A stretch of 64,000 nucleotides of DNA from Rhizobium sp. GN54 (GTDB lineage Bacteria; Pseudomonadota; Alphaproteobacteria; Rhizobiales; Rhizobiaceae): contig NZ_JAJNCZ010000005.1 of NCBI RefSeq assembly GCF_021026345.1, positions 290,264-354,263 on the forward strand, read 5' to 3'. The notes under the pieces were generated by a model. That model was not told the DNA's origin. It did no database searches and saw only the letters and a list, made by a program, of their open reading frames with translations. The position numbers and the translations under genes were made by a program. Positions 1-10,317 of this stretch are shown here, one piece after another. Position 1 is the first letter of the stretch; each line of letters begins with the position of its first letter.

Positions 1-144
1 CCGGAAGCGCCGGATATCGATCCCAGCCTCGACCTCTGGGCGCTCTTCGGTGCCGACGGCACGCCCATTCTTCTGACGGACAACCGTTCCAGCACCTTCT
101 ACAAGGCGGCCGAGGACGAACTCCGCACCGTCAGCCTGCACTGA
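1..144 (+). CDS. 3' end of a DUF1150-family small protein
   Basis: The window opens inside a plus-strand gene whose last 47 codons are visible and end in TGA. The tail, with the segment ADGTPILLTDNR and the ending TVSLH, matches my memory of the DUF1150 family, small uncharacterised alphaproteobacterial proteins of about 80 residues. The start is outside the window. It converges on trmB with only 18 bases between the stop codons. No biochemical role is known to me, and the family call rests on remembered similarity of the tail. Confidence 0.65.
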   Translation, partial: PEAPDIDPSLDLWALFGADGTPILLTDNRSSTFYKAAEDELRTVSLH

Positions 145-155
145 CCGAGAACCCT

Positions 156-173
156 GGCGGGCTCAGGCCCGCC
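156..173. terminator. Short hairpin between convergent genes
   Basis: GGCGGGC and GCCCGCC form a perfect 7-bp stem with loop TCAG. The loop contains the trmB stop codon on the minus strand. There is no T-run on either side, so it could end transcription of the two convergent genes only weakly. Confidence 0.3.
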
Positions 174-864
174 TGAAGGTCAGATAGGCCGAGCTGCGAC
201 CTTCGCGCCTGGCCTTGGCCTCGTAGCGCGTGCCCGGCCAGCCGGCGAAAGGCGTCAGCCAGTCGGCGGCATTGTCGGCGGTCCATTCGAATGCGGGGTG
301 GGCCGCGCAATGGCCCAGCGTCCAGTTGACGTAGGTGTCGATGTCGGACGCGAAGCAGAAGAGCCCGCCGGGCTTGAGCACCCTTGCAAAACGATCGAGG
401 CTGGTCGCCGATACGAAGCGACGTTTCCAGTGCTTCTTCTTCGGCCACGGATCGGGATAGAGCAGGTCGATCTGGTCAATGGAGGCCGGCGGCAGCCAGT
501 CCAGAACCTGCATCGCATCATTGTCGTAAAGGCGGATGTTGCGCGCACCGGTCTCCTCGATCCGCCCCACGAGCTTCGCCATGGAATTGACGAAGGGCTC
601 CACGCCGATGAAGCCGGTCTGCGGGTTCTCGAGCGCACGATGGATCAGGTGCTCGCCGCCGCCGAAACCGATCTCCAACCGGATCCGCTGCGTGTCGACG
701 GAAAAGAGGCCGGCGAGCCTTTCCGGCGCCGGCTGCGACAGGTCGAGAGCCAGCGTCGGCAGAACCTCGTCGAGCCGGCGCGCCTGGGCCTCGCGAAGCG
801 GCTTGCCCTTGCGGCGTCCGAAAAAGGCTTCCGTGGCGCGGGTCGGGTGCGGCAGTTCTGTCAT
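163..864 (-). CDS. trmB: tRNA (guanine-N7-)-methyltransferase TrmB
   Basis: This enzyme methylates N7 of G46 in the variable loop of tRNAs using S-adenosylmethionine (SAM). The 233-residue protein has the SAM-binding motif EIGFGGG at residues 64-70 and the family signature [13 protein letters not shown] at 137-149. I chose the ATG at 864, which has GAGAG a few bases upstream. The frame stays open to 909, but that extension would run through the terminator-like hairpin at 882-916. The gene lies just downstream of metK, which makes its methyl donor, on the same strand. It is close to the usual family length with nothing missing. Confidence 0.95.
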   Translation of the reverse strand: MTELPHPTRATEAFFGRRKGKPLREAQARRLDEVLPTLALDLSQPAPERLAGLFSVDTQRIRLEIGFGGGEHLIHRALENPQTGFIGVEPFVNSMAKLVGRIEETGARNIRLYDNDAMQVLDWLPPASIDQIDLLYPDPWPKKKHWKRRFVSATSLDRFARVLKPGGLFCFASDIDTYVNWTLGHCAAHPAFEWTADNAADWLTPFAGWPGTRYEAKARREGRSSAYLTFRRA

Positions 865-881
865 GGCGGGTCTCTCACGAT

Positions 882-916
882 AAAAGCGGGCGTCTCCCTT
901 GGGAGGCACCCGCTTT
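882..916 (-). terminator. Rho-independent terminator after metK
   Basis: A long inverted repeat (AAAGCGGG and CCCGCTTT outer arms, CTCCC/GGGAG inner arms) lies between metK and trmB. Read on the minus strand it ends in TTTT. It fits a terminator or attenuator between the two genes. Confidence 0.6.
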
Positions 917-947
917 ACAGTCTTCGAACAGGGTCCGTAAAGGCCGA

Positions 948-2204
<1,257 letters not shown>

Positions 2205-2233
2205 ACGGGATTCCCCTCAATGAAGATGGTTCC

Positions 2234-2263
2234 GTATTAGTCAGTTCGGCGCCGAAAAACAAG
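2234..2263 (-). promoter_or_regulatory. Likely sigma-70 promoter of metK
   Basis: On the minus strand, CTTGTT (2263-2258) and TAATAC (2239-2234) are separated by 18 bases, with the metK start about 30 bases downstream. It is the best match in the 120 bases after the praR terminator. The GGCGCC palindrome between the boxes is notable. The assignment is inferred from sequence alone. Confidence 0.45.
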
Positions 2264-2320
2264 CGCAGAACGACATAAACATATCTTTATATGCGATTAT
2301 TCCTCTTGAGAGCCCACCAA

Positions 2321-2352
2321 AAGAAAACGGCTCCCGAAGGAGCCGTTTTCTT
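2321..2352 (-). terminator. Terminator after praR
   Basis: A perfect 14-bp stem (arms AAGAAAACGGCTCC and GGAGCCGTTTTCTT) has the loop TTCG when read on the minus strand, and the downstream arm ends in TTTTCTTTT. This is a classic Rho-independent terminator 28 bases after the praR stop. Confidence 0.85.
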
Positions 2353-2380
2353 GCGTAAGTTTTTCCGTCGAGGCGAGCGT

Positions 2381-2797
2381 CTATTCTTCCGCCTCGGCAG
2401 CGAGCGCCTTCACGAGATCCACGAGCTTGCGGCGCACCTTGGGATCGCTGATCTTGACGAAGGACCGGTTGAGTTGCAGCCCCTCCGAAGAGGAGAGGAA
2501 GTCGACCACGTAGTTCGAGCTGGACGCTTCGGCCATTCCCGGCTGGTTTCCGGTATTTTCCCCCGGCGCATCCTCGAAGAAAAACGAAACCGGCACGTTG
2601 AGTATGCTGGAGATGTTCTGCAGGCGGCTCGCGCCGACCCGGTTGGTGCCTTTTTCGTATTTCTGGATCTGCTGGAAGGTGATCCCCAAATTTTCGCCCA
2701 ATTTTTCCTGGCTCATGCCAAGCATGGTCCGGCGAAGGCGGATCCGGCTACCGACGTGAATGTCGATCGGGTTCGGCTTCTTTTTGTTTTCCATCAT
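2381..2797 (-). CDS. praR: XRE-family regulator, PraR/PhrR type
   Basis: This is a helix-turn-helix DNA-binding repressor. The 138-residue protein has a Cro/CI-type HTH at about residues 16-72 (RLRRTMLGMSQEKLG, then ITFQQIQKYEKG), an acidic Ser-rich linker, and a C-terminal helical segment ending VKALAAEAEE. The sequence closely resembles rhizobial PraR/PhrR, known to control quorum sensing, attachment and stress genes in Rhizobium and Sinorhizobium. Two adjacent ATG codons (2797 and 2794) could both serve as start. The AT-rich 146 bp between lnt and this gene presumably hold its promoter. The family is certain; the gene name is from remembered similarity. Confidence 0.85.
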   Translation of the reverse strand: MMENKKKPNPIDIHVGSRIRLRRTMLGMSQEKLGENLGITFQQIQKYEKGTNRVGASRLQNISSILNVPVSFFFEDAPGENTGNQPGMAEASSSNYVVDFLSSSEGLQLNRSFVKISDPKVRRKLVDLVKALAAEAEE

Positions 2798-2943
2798 TGC
2801 TGTTGTCCTAACGCACGAAATGGCCCCATTTACCCGGCATCTATCATAAGCCTTAACGTCACGTTGTATTCGAGACCTTTTCGGACTTTATAATACTTAT
2901 AAAATGCCGGTATTCGCCACTATGCAATTTTAGGGGTTTTTGG

Positions 2944-4530
2944 TCAATTCGCATGCCGGATAAAACCAATGCGAGAAAACGCCCCTATTCCGAAAAAAAT
3001 TGCAACTGCGGACCAAAACCACAGGTTTCGTGACACACTGTCATGAATTGCAGGACGTTTTCCCGGTATGGTTGCATCGACAAAGCCTTCCATATTATAA
3101 GGAAGCCCTAATACAATCGTGCCTTTTGCGTCCACGACGGCTGAAATCCCGGTATTGGCCACCCGTACCAGCGGCAGCCCCGTCTCCACCGAACGCACCT
3201 GCGCCTGATGGAAATGCTGGTAGGGCCCCGGGGTGTCGCCGAACCATGCGTCGTTGGTGACGTTCAGCAGGGCATCGGTCGAATAGGCGGCGGCCTCGAT
3301 CTCGTCGGGAAAGATCGCCTCGTAGCAGACCATCGGGTAGAACGAGCGGTTCGACGGCAGCGCCAGCACCTGATGCGCGCGCGCTGCCGAAAAGCCGCCC
3401 GGCAGCGAGGCGACGGCGGTGACGCCCCAGGAGTTCAAGAGTTCCTCGAACGGCATGTATTCGCCGAAGGGCACGAGATGCACCTTGTCGGTCGCGCCCA
3501 GGATCTGGCCGGTCCCGTCGATCGCATAGATGGAGTTGTAGTAGCGCGGCTCCTTGCCGGCGCCCGCGTCCTCGGTCCGCACGGCGCCTGCGATCAGCAC
3601 CTGATCGTCCTCCAGCACGGCGGCGATCCGCGTCAGCGCATCGGGATTGTCCGTCAGGATGAAGGGAATGGATGTCTCCGGCCAGATGATGATGTCCGGC
3701 CGCTTCTCGCCCGAGGGCGGAGCGCCGCTGAGCGCCAGGTGCTTTTCGAAGATCGCCACGCGATTGGCGTCGTCCCACTTGCCGGCCTGGTCGATGTTGG
3801 GCTGCACGAGGCGGACGGTCACGTCGGTATCGGCAGGGTCGGGCACTATCCGAAGCGCATAGAAACCGTAGCCTGCCTGCAACGCCAGAAGCAGCCCGGC
3901 GATCGACAGTCCGATCCGCTTGCCCCGTCCCGTCCACAGGAGCGCCGGGGCTGCGAAGACGAACACCGCCAGCACGTTCATGCCGGCGACGCCTATGATG
4001 CGCGCCGGCTGCATCATCAGCGGGATCGGCATGGCGCCGTAACCGACGGCATTCCAGGGGAAACCCGTAAACAGGAACGAACGCAACCATTCGGCAAGGC
4101 CGAAGGCCGCGGCCAGCGCGAGGATGCGCCCGACGCCGTCCGACCAGAACATCCGCGCCAGTGCGGCGGCAAGGCCGTAGTAGATGGCCAGGACGGCGGG
4201 CAGGCCGACCACCGCCAGCGGCAGTGCCCAGGCGAACGCCTCCGCATCGACGAGCAGCGCGTTGCCGAGCCACCAGAGGCTTCCCAGGAAATAGCCGAAG
4301 CCGAAGCACCAGCCGACGCGGAATGCCGGCGCGAGCCTGCGGACGAAGCCCGCGTCGGGATCACCGCTGGCGCCGTCGATCAGCCAGACCAGGATAGGAA
4401 AGGAAACGAACAGGGCGGCAAAGAAGCCGAAGGGCTGCAGCGCCAACACGCCGAACAGGCCCGCCAGGAATGCCGTCAGCGCCCGGCTCCAACCGGACAA
4501 CAGCATCACCCTCCCCGCCAGACGTGTCAT
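2944..4530 (-). CDS. lnt: Apolipoprotein N-acyltransferase Lnt
   Basis: Lnt adds the third acyl chain to the N-terminal cysteine of lipoproteins in the inner membrane. The 528-residue protein has six or so hydrophobic helices in its first 210 residues, then a periplasmic nitrilase domain. The catalytic triad is recognisable as Glu in IIWPETSIPF, Lys in ATDKVHLVPFGEYMPFE and Cys in YPMVCYEAIFPDE. A final hydrophobic helix lies near the C terminus. Length and layout are normal. It lies between the CorC-like gene and praR, a common rhizobial order, and acts after LspA, whose gene is at 28178. Confidence 0.95.
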   Translation of the reverse strand: MTRLAGRVMLLSGWSRALTAFLAGLFGVLALQPFGFFAALFVSFPILVWLIDGASGDPDAGFVRRLAPAFRVGWCFGFGYFLGSLWWLGNALLVDAEAFAWALPLAVVGLPAVLAIYYGLAAALARMFWSDGVGRILALAAAFGLAEWLRSFLFTGFPWNAVGYGAMPIPLMMQPARIIGVAGMNVLAVFVFAAPALLWTGRGKRIGLSIAGLLLALQAGYGFYALRIVPDPADTDVTVRLVQPNIDQAGKWDDANRVAIFEKHLALSGAPPSGEKRPDIIIWPETSIPFILTDNPDALTRIAAVLEDDQVLIAGAVRTEDAGAGKEPRYYNSIYAIDGTGQILGATDKVHLVPFGEYMPFEELLNSWGVTAVASLPGGFSAARAHQVLALPSNRSFYPMVCYEAIFPDEIEAAAYSTDALLNVTNDAWFGDTPGPYQHFHQAQVRSVETGLPLVRVANTGISAVVDAKGTIVLGLPYNMEGFVDATIPGKRPAIHDSVSRNLWFWSAVAIFFGIGAFSRIGFIRHAN

Positions 4531-4640
4531 CCCGCCTCTCTCGAACCATCGCGAATCAGCGTGGCAAGTCTTTCAAAAAAAACAGCGCTTGTCGCGCGCC
4601 GTCGGGTGAATGCCGGGGATGTCGAAACGGCACCGGGAAA

Positions 4641-4662
4641 GCGCCGGCCACCCGGCCGGCGC
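4641..4662 (-). terminator. Hairpin after the CorC-like gene
   Basis: A perfect 9-bp GC stem (GCGCCGGCC and GGCCGGCGC, 4-base loop) sits 10 bases after the CorC-like stop codon. The minus-strand continuation is TTTCCC, so it is only a modest terminator. Confidence 0.4.
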
Positions 4663-4671
4663 CTGCCGCCC

Positions 4672-5886
4672 TCAGGCGTTGCCTTCAGTCTTGCCGTCCT
4701 CGGTGAGCACGTGCTCCTGGGGCGGCGGAAGCTGCCCCTCGCCTTCCGGCCGCGCCAGACGCCTTCGCGTGGGCGACGAGCGCTTGCGGGTGATGCGCAC
4801 GCGCTTGACGCGCCTGGGATCGGCATCGAGCACGTGGAACTCGAACCCCGGCAGCGCCTGCACGACCTCGCCGCGCACCGGAATGCGGCCGAGCGAACCG
4901 AAGATCAGGCCGCCCAGCGTGTCGGCATCCTCGAGCTGCTCGCGAATGTCGAAGTCGCGGCCGACCGTCTCGGCAAGCTCCTCGAGTTCGGCACGCGCAT
5001 CGGCGATGAAGACGTCGTCCGAAACGCGCGTGATCATCGCCTGGTCGTCGTCGTGCTCGTCCTCGATGTTGCCCACGACCATCTCGACGATGTCCTCGAG
5101 CGAAGCCAGACCGTCGGTGCCGCCGTATTCGTCGATCACCAGCGCCATCTGCGTGCGCGTCGCCTGCATCCGTCCCATCAGGTCGGAGGCCAGCATGGAG
5201 GGCGGCACGAACAGAACGGGGCGGATGATGCCGGCCTCGACGACCGTCTTGGTCAGGTCGATCCGGGCAAGGTCAAACTCAGGCTTCGGCGTCTTTGCCG
5301 GCTTGTCGCCCGCCACGGCCGCGGCAACGCCGTTCGTCGCCTTGGCACCGGCTGTCGATTTGCCGCTGATCGCCACCCTGGAGGAGGCGGCGGCCTTCGC
5401 GCCGTTGCGCCGCTTGTTGCGCGCCTGCTTGGTGACATAGGCGAGAAGGTCGCGGATGTGGACCATGCCGCGCGGATCGTCGAGGCTATCGCAATAGACC
5501 GGCATGCGCGAATGGCCGGATTCCTCGAAGATCATCATCAACTCGCCGATGGTGATCTCCTGCTCCACCGCCTCGATGTCGGCACGCGGAACCATCACGT
5601 CCTCGACCCGGACCTCGCGGAAACGGAGAATGTTGTGAAGCATCGCCCGTTCCTCGGGCGAGAAGGCAGCATCCCCTTCGGGGGCCGGGGTCCTCAACGC
5701 TTCGGCCAGGTCGTGGCGAAGCGACGACGCATCGCTGCTTCTGAAGAAGCGCATCGCGCGTGACCAGAAATTCCTTGCCGGACTCGCCTGCGGTTCCGGC
5801 CTGGGCGTACTGCCCCCGTCGTCCTGTTCCGAGGCGTCGGCCTCGTTGGTATCAGCCGAAAGCGGCTGTGATCTCAAATCGCTCAT
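4672..5886 (-). CDS. CorC/HlyC-type CBS-domain protein
   Basis: The protein belongs to the CorC/TlyC group, which has been linked to magnesium/cobalt efflux but whose activity is not settled. The 404-residue protein has a polar, low-complexity N terminus, then a CBS pair starting at VEDVMVPRADIEAVE near residue 96, and the CorC_HlyC C-terminal domain (VRGEVVQALPGFEFHVLDADPRR). An Ala/Lys-rich insertion of about 45 residues, around 163-210, lies between the two CBS repeats and is unusual. The gene ends 12 bp after ybeY begins the cluster ybeY-corC-lnt, an order widely conserved in proteobacteria. No membrane helices are evident. Confidence 0.88.
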   Translation of the reverse strand: MSDLRSQPLSADTNEADASEQDDGGSTPRPEPQASPARNFWSRAMRFFRSSDASSLRHDLAEALRTPAPEGDAAFSPEERAMLHNILRFREVRVEDVMVPRADIEAVEQEITIGELMMIFEESGHSRMPVYCDSLDDPRGMVHIRDLLAYVTKQARNKRRNGAKAAASSRVAISGKSTAGAKATNGVAAAVAGDKPAKTPKPEFDLARIDLTKTVVEAGIIRPVLFVPPSMLASDLMGRMQATRTQMALVIDEYGGTDGLASLEDIVEMVVGNIEDEHDDDQAMITRVSDDVFIADARAELEELAETVGRDFDIREQLEDADTLGGLIFGSLGRIPVRGEVVQALPGFEFHVLDADPRRVKRVRITRKRSSPTRRRLARPEGEGQLPPPQEHVLTEDGKTEGNA

Positions 5887-5898
5887 CGTTCCAAACTG

Positions 5899-6402
5899 TC
5901 AAACCGGGTCGTCCCCGTACGGATCAGATAGGCCAAGCTCGCCCAAAATGCGAGTCTCCAGCCCTTCCATTTCTTCGGCCTCGTCGGTTTCCATATGATC
6001 ATAACCGAAGAGGTGCAGAAATCCATGCACCAAAAGATGCGTCAGGTGCTCCTCGAACGGCTTGCCCATTTCGGCCGCCTCGCGCACCAGCGTCTCGTGC
6101 GCCAGGATGATATCGCCGAGCATCGGGCCCGGCATGTCGCCCGGCTGGACCGGAAAGGCGGGGAAGGACAGCACGTTGGTCGGCTTGTCCTGCCCGCGCC
6201 ATTCGGCATTGATCGCGCGGATCGAGGCGTCGTCGGTGAAGAGCAGCGACAGTTCGGCCGGCGTGTCCGGCAGGGGCTGCCCCTCTTCGCGCGCGAGATG
6301 ACGCGCGGCTGCGCCGATGACGCGCTCGCTCATGGAGAGGAGCGTCTTCTCGGCGGGCCAGGGACCCGCCTCGACGCTGATCTGTATCTCGATTTCGCTC
6401 AT
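5899..6402 (-). CDS. ybeY: Endoribonuclease YbeY
   Basis: YbeY is a metal-dependent endoribonuclease needed for 16S rRNA 3' maturation and ribosome quality control. The 167-residue protein has the zinc-binding motif [11 protein letters not shown] near residue 130 and the upstream conserved segment [11 protein letters not shown]. It sits between phoH (21 bp upstream) and the CorC-like gene (12 bp downstream), the conserved phoH-ybeY-corC order, and probably shares their transcript. Length is typical. Confidence 0.96.
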   Translation of the reverse strand: MSEIEIQISVEAGPWPAEKTLLSMSERVIGAAARHLAREEGQPLPDTPAELSLLFTDDASIRAINAEWRGQDKPTNVLSFPAFPVQPGDMPGPMLGDIILAHETLVREAAEMGKPFEEHLTHLLVHGFLHLFGYDHMETDEAEEMEGLETRILGELGLSDPYGDDPV

Positions 6403-6423
6403 CGATCCTTGGGCAGGGCCGCC

Positions 6424-7479
6424 TCAGCGGTCCATATGCTCGCTTTCGTCCTGAACGGCGCTCTGGGATTCGTAGGCCCGAACGATCCGCGCCACCATCG
6501 GATGACGGACGACGTCGACGTCCTTGAACCGCACCACCGAAACGCCCTCGACGCCGCGCAGGATCTGCAACGCTTCGACCAAGCCGGATTTCATGCCGCG
6601 CGGCAAATCGATCTGGCTCGGGTCGCCGGTGACGATCATGCGGCCGTTCTCGCCGAGGCGGGTGAGGAACATCTTCATCTGCATCGAGGTCGTGTTCTGC
6701 GCCTCGTCGAGGATGACGGCGGCATTGGCCAGCGTCCGCCCGCGCATGAAGGCGAGCGGAGCGATCTCGATGACACCGGCGGTGATGGCGCGTTCGACCT
6801 TGTCGCCCGGCATCATGTCATAGAGCGCATCGTAGAGCGGCCGCAGGTAGGGGTCGACCTTCTCCTTCATGTCGCCGGGCAGGAAGCCGAGCCGCTCGCC
6901 CGCCTCGACCGCCGGTCGCGACAGCACGATCCGGTCGACCGCACCGCGCTCCAGGAGTTGCGCCGCATAGGCGACGGCGAGATAGGTCTTGCCGGTACCG
7001 GCGGGCCCGACACCGAAGACGAGCTCGGAGCGCTCCATTGCGCGGATATAGGCATCCTGCGTCGGCGTGCGGGCGACGATCGTCTTCTTGCGGGTGGAGA
7101 TCTGCGACATGGTCAGCTTGGCCTTGCGCTCCATGGTCGGCAGCAGGAGCTGGTCATCGGCGGCAACGGCCATGCGGATCGCGCCTTCGACGTCGGAGAG
7201 CTCAACCGAGCCGCCGCTCTGCAGCCGTCCGTAGAGATAGTCGAGCGCGCGGCGGGCCTGGTTGGTCGCCACGATGTCGCCGCTAATGGAGACCGAGTTG
7301 CCGCGGGGCCGCGCCTCGACCTGCAGCCGCTGTTCCAGAAGCTTCAGGTTCTGGTCGAACTGACCGAAGAGTTCGCTTGCGTATCGGTTGTTTTCGAAGG
7401 TGAGCACGAAGTGATTTGCGTCTGTCGCAGGCGGTTTCGACTGGCGCGGCGATGTCGTCATCAATTCGTGTCCGTTCAA
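6424..7479 (-). CDS. phoH: PhoH-family ATPase
   Basis: PhoH-like proteins are ATPases thought to act in RNA metabolism, often next to ybeY. The P-loop is GPAGTGKTYLA and the Walker B region is AAVILDEAQNTT. A later conserved segment reads MIVTGDPSQIDLP. A KH-like N-terminal part starts at FVLTFENN. I prefer the TTG at 7479, which has GGAGCG 7 bases upstream and gives 351 residues beginning at NGHELMTT. The ATG at 7461 is the alternative, with a poorer ribosome site. The gene lies 28 bp from miaB. Confidence 0.93.
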   Translation of the reverse strand: MNGHELMTTSPRQSKPPATDANHFVLTFENNRYASELFGQFDQNLKLLEQRLQVEARPRGNSVSISGDIVATNQARRALDYLYGRLQSGGSVELSDVEGAIRMAVAADDQLLLPTMERKAKLTMSQISTRKKTIVARTPTQDAYIRAMERSELVFGVGPAGTGKTYLAVAYAAQLLERGAVDRIVLSRPAVEAGERLGFLPGDMKEKVDPYLRPLYDALYDMMPGDKVERAITAGVIEIAPLAFMRGRTLANAAVILDEAQNTTSMQMKMFLTRLGENGRMIVTGDPSQIDLPRGMKSGLVEALQILRGVEGVSVVRFKDVDVVRHPMVARIVRAYESQSAVQDESEHMDR

Positions 7480-7507
7480 GCGGCAACGCTCCCTTGCTGT
7501 CCGCCCC

Positions 7508-8908
7508 TCAACCAATCGCCTCGGCGAAAAGGCTGTTCGGGCCGGCACCGGTGATTCGTACCCTTATAATGTCACCGATTTCGGAGCCGTTTGCATCAAC
7601 ATTAACAGGGTGCAGCCAAGGCGATCGTCCGACGAGCTGGCCGGGCATCCGGCCCGGTTTTTCGAGCAGAAGATCGATCTCCTTGCCAACGCATCCTGCA
7701 GCGAAAGCTCTCTGCTGCTCGAACAGCAGCGCCTGCAGCCTCTCGAGGCGCTCGGACTTTACACCCTCGGCAACGTGTCCGTCCATCTCCGCACCCGGCG
7801 TACCCGGCCGGATCGAGTATTTGAAGGAGAAGGCCTGCGCATAGCTGACCTTGTGGACAAGTGCCATCGTGTCTTCGAAGTCCTCGTCCGTCTCGCCGGG
7901 GAAGCCGACGATGAAGTCGCCGGAAATGGCGAGATCCGGCTGGACGGCGCGGATGCGTTCGATCAGGGCGACATAGTCGGCGGCCGTATGGCGCCGGTTC
8001 ATCGCCTTCAGGATCCGATCGGATCCGGACTGCACCGGCAGGTGCAGGTAGGGCATCAGCTTCGGCAGGTCGCGGTGAGCAGCGATCAGCCCCTCGTCCA
8101 TGTCGCGCGGATGGCTGGTGGTGTAGCGGATGCGGGCCAGCCCCTCGATCTCCGACAGGCGGGCCAGGAGGGCACCGAGCCCCATCTCCGCGCCGTCTCC
8201 GCCTTCGCCATGCCAGGCGTTGACGTTCTGGCCGAGCAGCGTGATCTCGCGCACGCCCGCATCGACCAAACGCTCGGCCTCCGCCACGATCTGGGAAAGC
8301 GGCCGGGAGACCTCGGAGCCGCGGGTGTAGGGCACGACGCAGAAGGTGCAGAACTTGTCGCAGCCTTCCTGCACGGTCAGGAACGCGGCGACGCCGCGGG
8401 CACGCGACTGCGCCTTCCTCGGGGCCGGCAGATGCTCGAACTTGTCCTCGATCGCATAGTCCGTATCGACGACGCGCTCGCCCTCCTTGGCGCGCCTGAG
8501 CGCCTCGGGGAGGCGATGATAGGTCTGCGGGCCGATCACGAGGTCGACAGCCGGCGCCCGGCGCAGGATCTCGCTGCCCTCGGCCTGGGCGACGCAGCCG
8601 GTGACGCCGATCACGAATTCGCGACCGTCCTTGGCCCGCGCCTTCTTCATGTCGCGCAGGCGCCCGAGTTCGGAGTAGACCTTCTCCGCCGCCTTCTCGC
8701 GAATGTGACAGGTGTTGAGGAGCACGAGGTCGGCGTCCTCCAGCGTCGTCGTCGGCTCGTAGCCGTCCTTCGACAGCGCGTCCGTCATGCGCTCGCTGTC
8801 GTAGACGTTCATCTGGCAGCCATAGGTCTTCACGAACACCTTTCGGCTGTTGCGTGAAACAGGTGCCGGCTGCGAGGCCTCGTCGATTGCGGAAATCTGG
8901 TCTGTCAT
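7508..8908 (-). CDS. miaB: tRNA-i6A37 methylthiotransferase MiaB
   Basis: This radical-SAM enzyme adds a methylthio group to isopentenyladenosine-37 of tRNAs. The protein (466 residues) has the N-terminal UPF0004 domain beginning [12 protein letters not shown], with conserved Cys also in LLNTCHIRE and GVTGCVAQ. The radical-SAM cluster motif is CDKFCTFC, and a C-terminal TRAM domain follows. I chose the ATG at 8908. The frame extends 18 codons upstream without a better ribosome site. It probably heads the miaB-phoH-ybeY-corC-lnt transcript. Confidence 0.96.
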   Translation of the reverse strand: MTDQISAIDEASQPAPVSRNSRKVFVKTYGCQMNVYDSERMTDALSKDGYEPTTTLEDADLVLLNTCHIREKAAEKVYSELGRLRDMKKARAKDGREFVIGVTGCVAQAEGSEILRRAPAVDLVIGPQTYHRLPEALRRAKEGERVVDTDYAIEDKFEHLPAPRKAQSRARGVAAFLTVQEGCDKFCTFCVVPYTRGSEVSRPLSQIVAEAERLVDAGVREITLLGQNVNAWHGEGGDGAEMGLGALLARLSEIEGLARIRYTTSHPRDMDEGLIAAHRDLPKLMPYLHLPVQSGSDRILKAMNRRHTAADYVALIERIRAVQPDLAISGDFIVGFPGETDEDFEDTMALVHKVSYAQAFSFKYSIRPGTPGAEMDGHVAEGVKSERLERLQALLFEQQRAFAAGCVGKEIDLLLEKPGRMPGQLVGRSPWLHPVNVDANGSEIGDIIRVRITGAGPNSLFAEAIG

Positions 8909-8992
8909 GGGCGGGTCTTTAGTCGAAAAAGCCCGGGAATTGAAGCCCTGTCGATCGCGCATCGCCGAACGGGCCGGTTTCGGCGGCTCCGC

Positions 8993-9781
8993 TCACCGGG
9001 CGCGCAGCCTGTCGCCCAGCATCGCGCGAATGCGCCGCTCCACCTCGCGGCTCAGCGCCTTGCGATTGCCGGCCGCATCGTAGGGGATCATCTCGCCGAA
9101 ATCGACGTCGATCTCGAAGGCGCCTTCCTTCAGGATGCCGAGCAGGTGCGGCAGCATCTCGATGTCGCCGGGCCAGGCGACGATCGGCCGGTGATAGCGC
9201 CCCATCGCCATGCCGTGGATCCCGGTATAGGCGATCGAGAGGGGCTGGATGAAGACCGTCCCGCCCGGCACCTGGGTCGCCGCGGTGGACGCTGCGCCGA
9301 ACAGCGAGGTCTTGACCTCCAGCAGCCGGTTTCCATCCGAGGTCGTGCCTTCCGGAAACAGCACCACGATCTCGCCGTCCGCCATCCGCCGGGCGATCTC
9401 GCCCACCTGCTCGCCGGTCTTGCGCTTCTCCTCGCGCACGACGAAGATCGAGGCCTGCAGGCGCGCCAGCAGGCCGAACACCGGCCAGTCGCGGACCTCG
9501 GACTTGGCGATGTAGACGACGTCGGCGATCGCGCCGAGCACGAGAATGTCCTGCCAGGAAGCGTGGTTCGCAACGAGCATCAGCGGCCGGCGCTTCTCCA
9601 GCGCCCCGTGCACGCGCACTTTCAGCCCGAGCAGCGCGCAAGCCGCGCGATGCCAGAGCCGCGGAATGCGGCGGCGGGGCTTCAGATCGAAGCGGAGGCA
9701 GAGAAGCTGGGCCGGCAGCAGGGCCAGCGTCACGATCGCAAGACAGAGGAGGACAAGGACGATGCGGAGCCAGGCGATCAA
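8993..9781 (-). CDS. plsC: 1-acyl-sn-glycerol-3-phosphate acyltransferase
   Basis: The enzyme acylates lysophosphatidic acid to phosphatidic acid at the inner membrane. The 262-residue protein starts with a strong hydrophobic helix (residues 1-28), then carries the acyltransferase HX4D motif in NHASWQDI and the substrate motif FPEGTTSDG. It lies downstream of fur/mur on the same strand, 39 bp away. The family is clear. Whether it is the main PlsC or a relative such as OlsA, which makes ornithine lipid from the OlsB product, cannot be told here. Confidence 0.9.
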   Translation of the reverse strand: MIAWLRIVLVLLCLAIVTLALLPAQLLCLRFDLKPRRRIPRLWHRAACALLGLKVRVHGALEKRRPLMLVANHASWQDILVLGAIADVVYIAKSEVRDWPVFGLLARLQASIFVVREEKRKTGEQVGEIARRMADGEIVVLFPEGTTSDGNRLLEVKTSLFGAASTAATQVPGGTVFIQPLSIAYTGIHGMAMGRYHRPIVAWPGDIEMLPHLLGILKEGAFEIDVDFGEMIPYDAAGNRKALSREVERRIRAMLGDRLRAR

Positions 9782-9820
9782 TCAGATCCTGCAAGCAGGC
9801 GATGGCATGATGCGACCGCC

Positions 9821-10249
9821 CTACTCGCCCTCCTTCTTCAGCGGCACGCCGTAGAGCTCGAGGCGGTGATCGACCAGCCGGAAGCCATGCTCGCGGGCGA
9901 TCTTTTCCTGCAGCGCCTCGATCTCGGGCGAATGGAACTCGATGACGGTGCCCGTCTTCAGGTCGATCAGGTGATCGTGATGCTCTTCCGGAACAGTCTC
10001 GTAGCGCGAGCGGCCGTCGCGAAAGTCATGGCGCTCGATGATACCGGCGTCCTCGAACAGCTTGACGGTGCGGTAGACCGTGGAGATCGAGATGCGCGGA
10101 TCGACATCGGCGGAGCGGCGATAGAGCTCTTCCACGTCCGGGTGATCGGCGGAGCTCTCCAGAACGCGGGCGATCACGCGTCGCTGCTCGGTCATGCGCA
10201 TGCCGCGCTCGACGCAAAGCTCCTCCAGCGTTTTTTCCACTTCCGTCAT
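9821..10249 (-). CDS. mur: Fur-family metal regulator (Mur-like)
   Basis: This is a Fur-superfamily repressor of 142 residues. A winged helix occupies roughly residues 1-85 (GMRMTEQRRVIARVLE, then ISISTVYRTVKLFEDAG) and a metal-sensing dimer domain follows with the His-rich EEHHDHLIDL. It has no C-terminal Cys pair of the sort that holds structural zinc in E. coli Fur. In Rhizobium and Sinorhizobium the closest relative is Mur, which represses manganese uptake. I use that name by analogy; Fur is the safe family call. The ATG at 10249 fits the known N terminus; the open frame upstream to 10297 is probably not translated. Confidence 0.85.
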   Translation of the reverse strand: MTEVEKTLEELCVERGMRMTEQRRVIARVLESSADHPDVEELYRRSADVDPRISISTVYRTVKLFEDAGIIERHDFRDGRSRYETVPEEHHDHLIDLKTGTVIEFHSPEIEALQEKIAREHGFRLVDHRLELYGVPLKKEGE

Positions 10250-10317
10250 GTCGTCCCGGTCCCGTCGCAAGCACGTCCAGGGTTCGCAACCGAACATGCG
10301 GCCCTGCCAGAAGGGGA

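Noticed and set aside
2205..2320. SAM riboswitch upstream of metK
   Set aside because: I could not fit a SAM-II or SAM/SAH pseudoknot to the leader, and the promoter lies about 30 bases from the start, leaving little room for an aptamer.
3208..5763. Very long plus-strand frame antisense to lnt and the CorC-like gene
   Set aside because: High GC leaves antisense frames open; the product is Arg/Gly-rich with no recognisable motif, while the minus strand encodes clear proteins.
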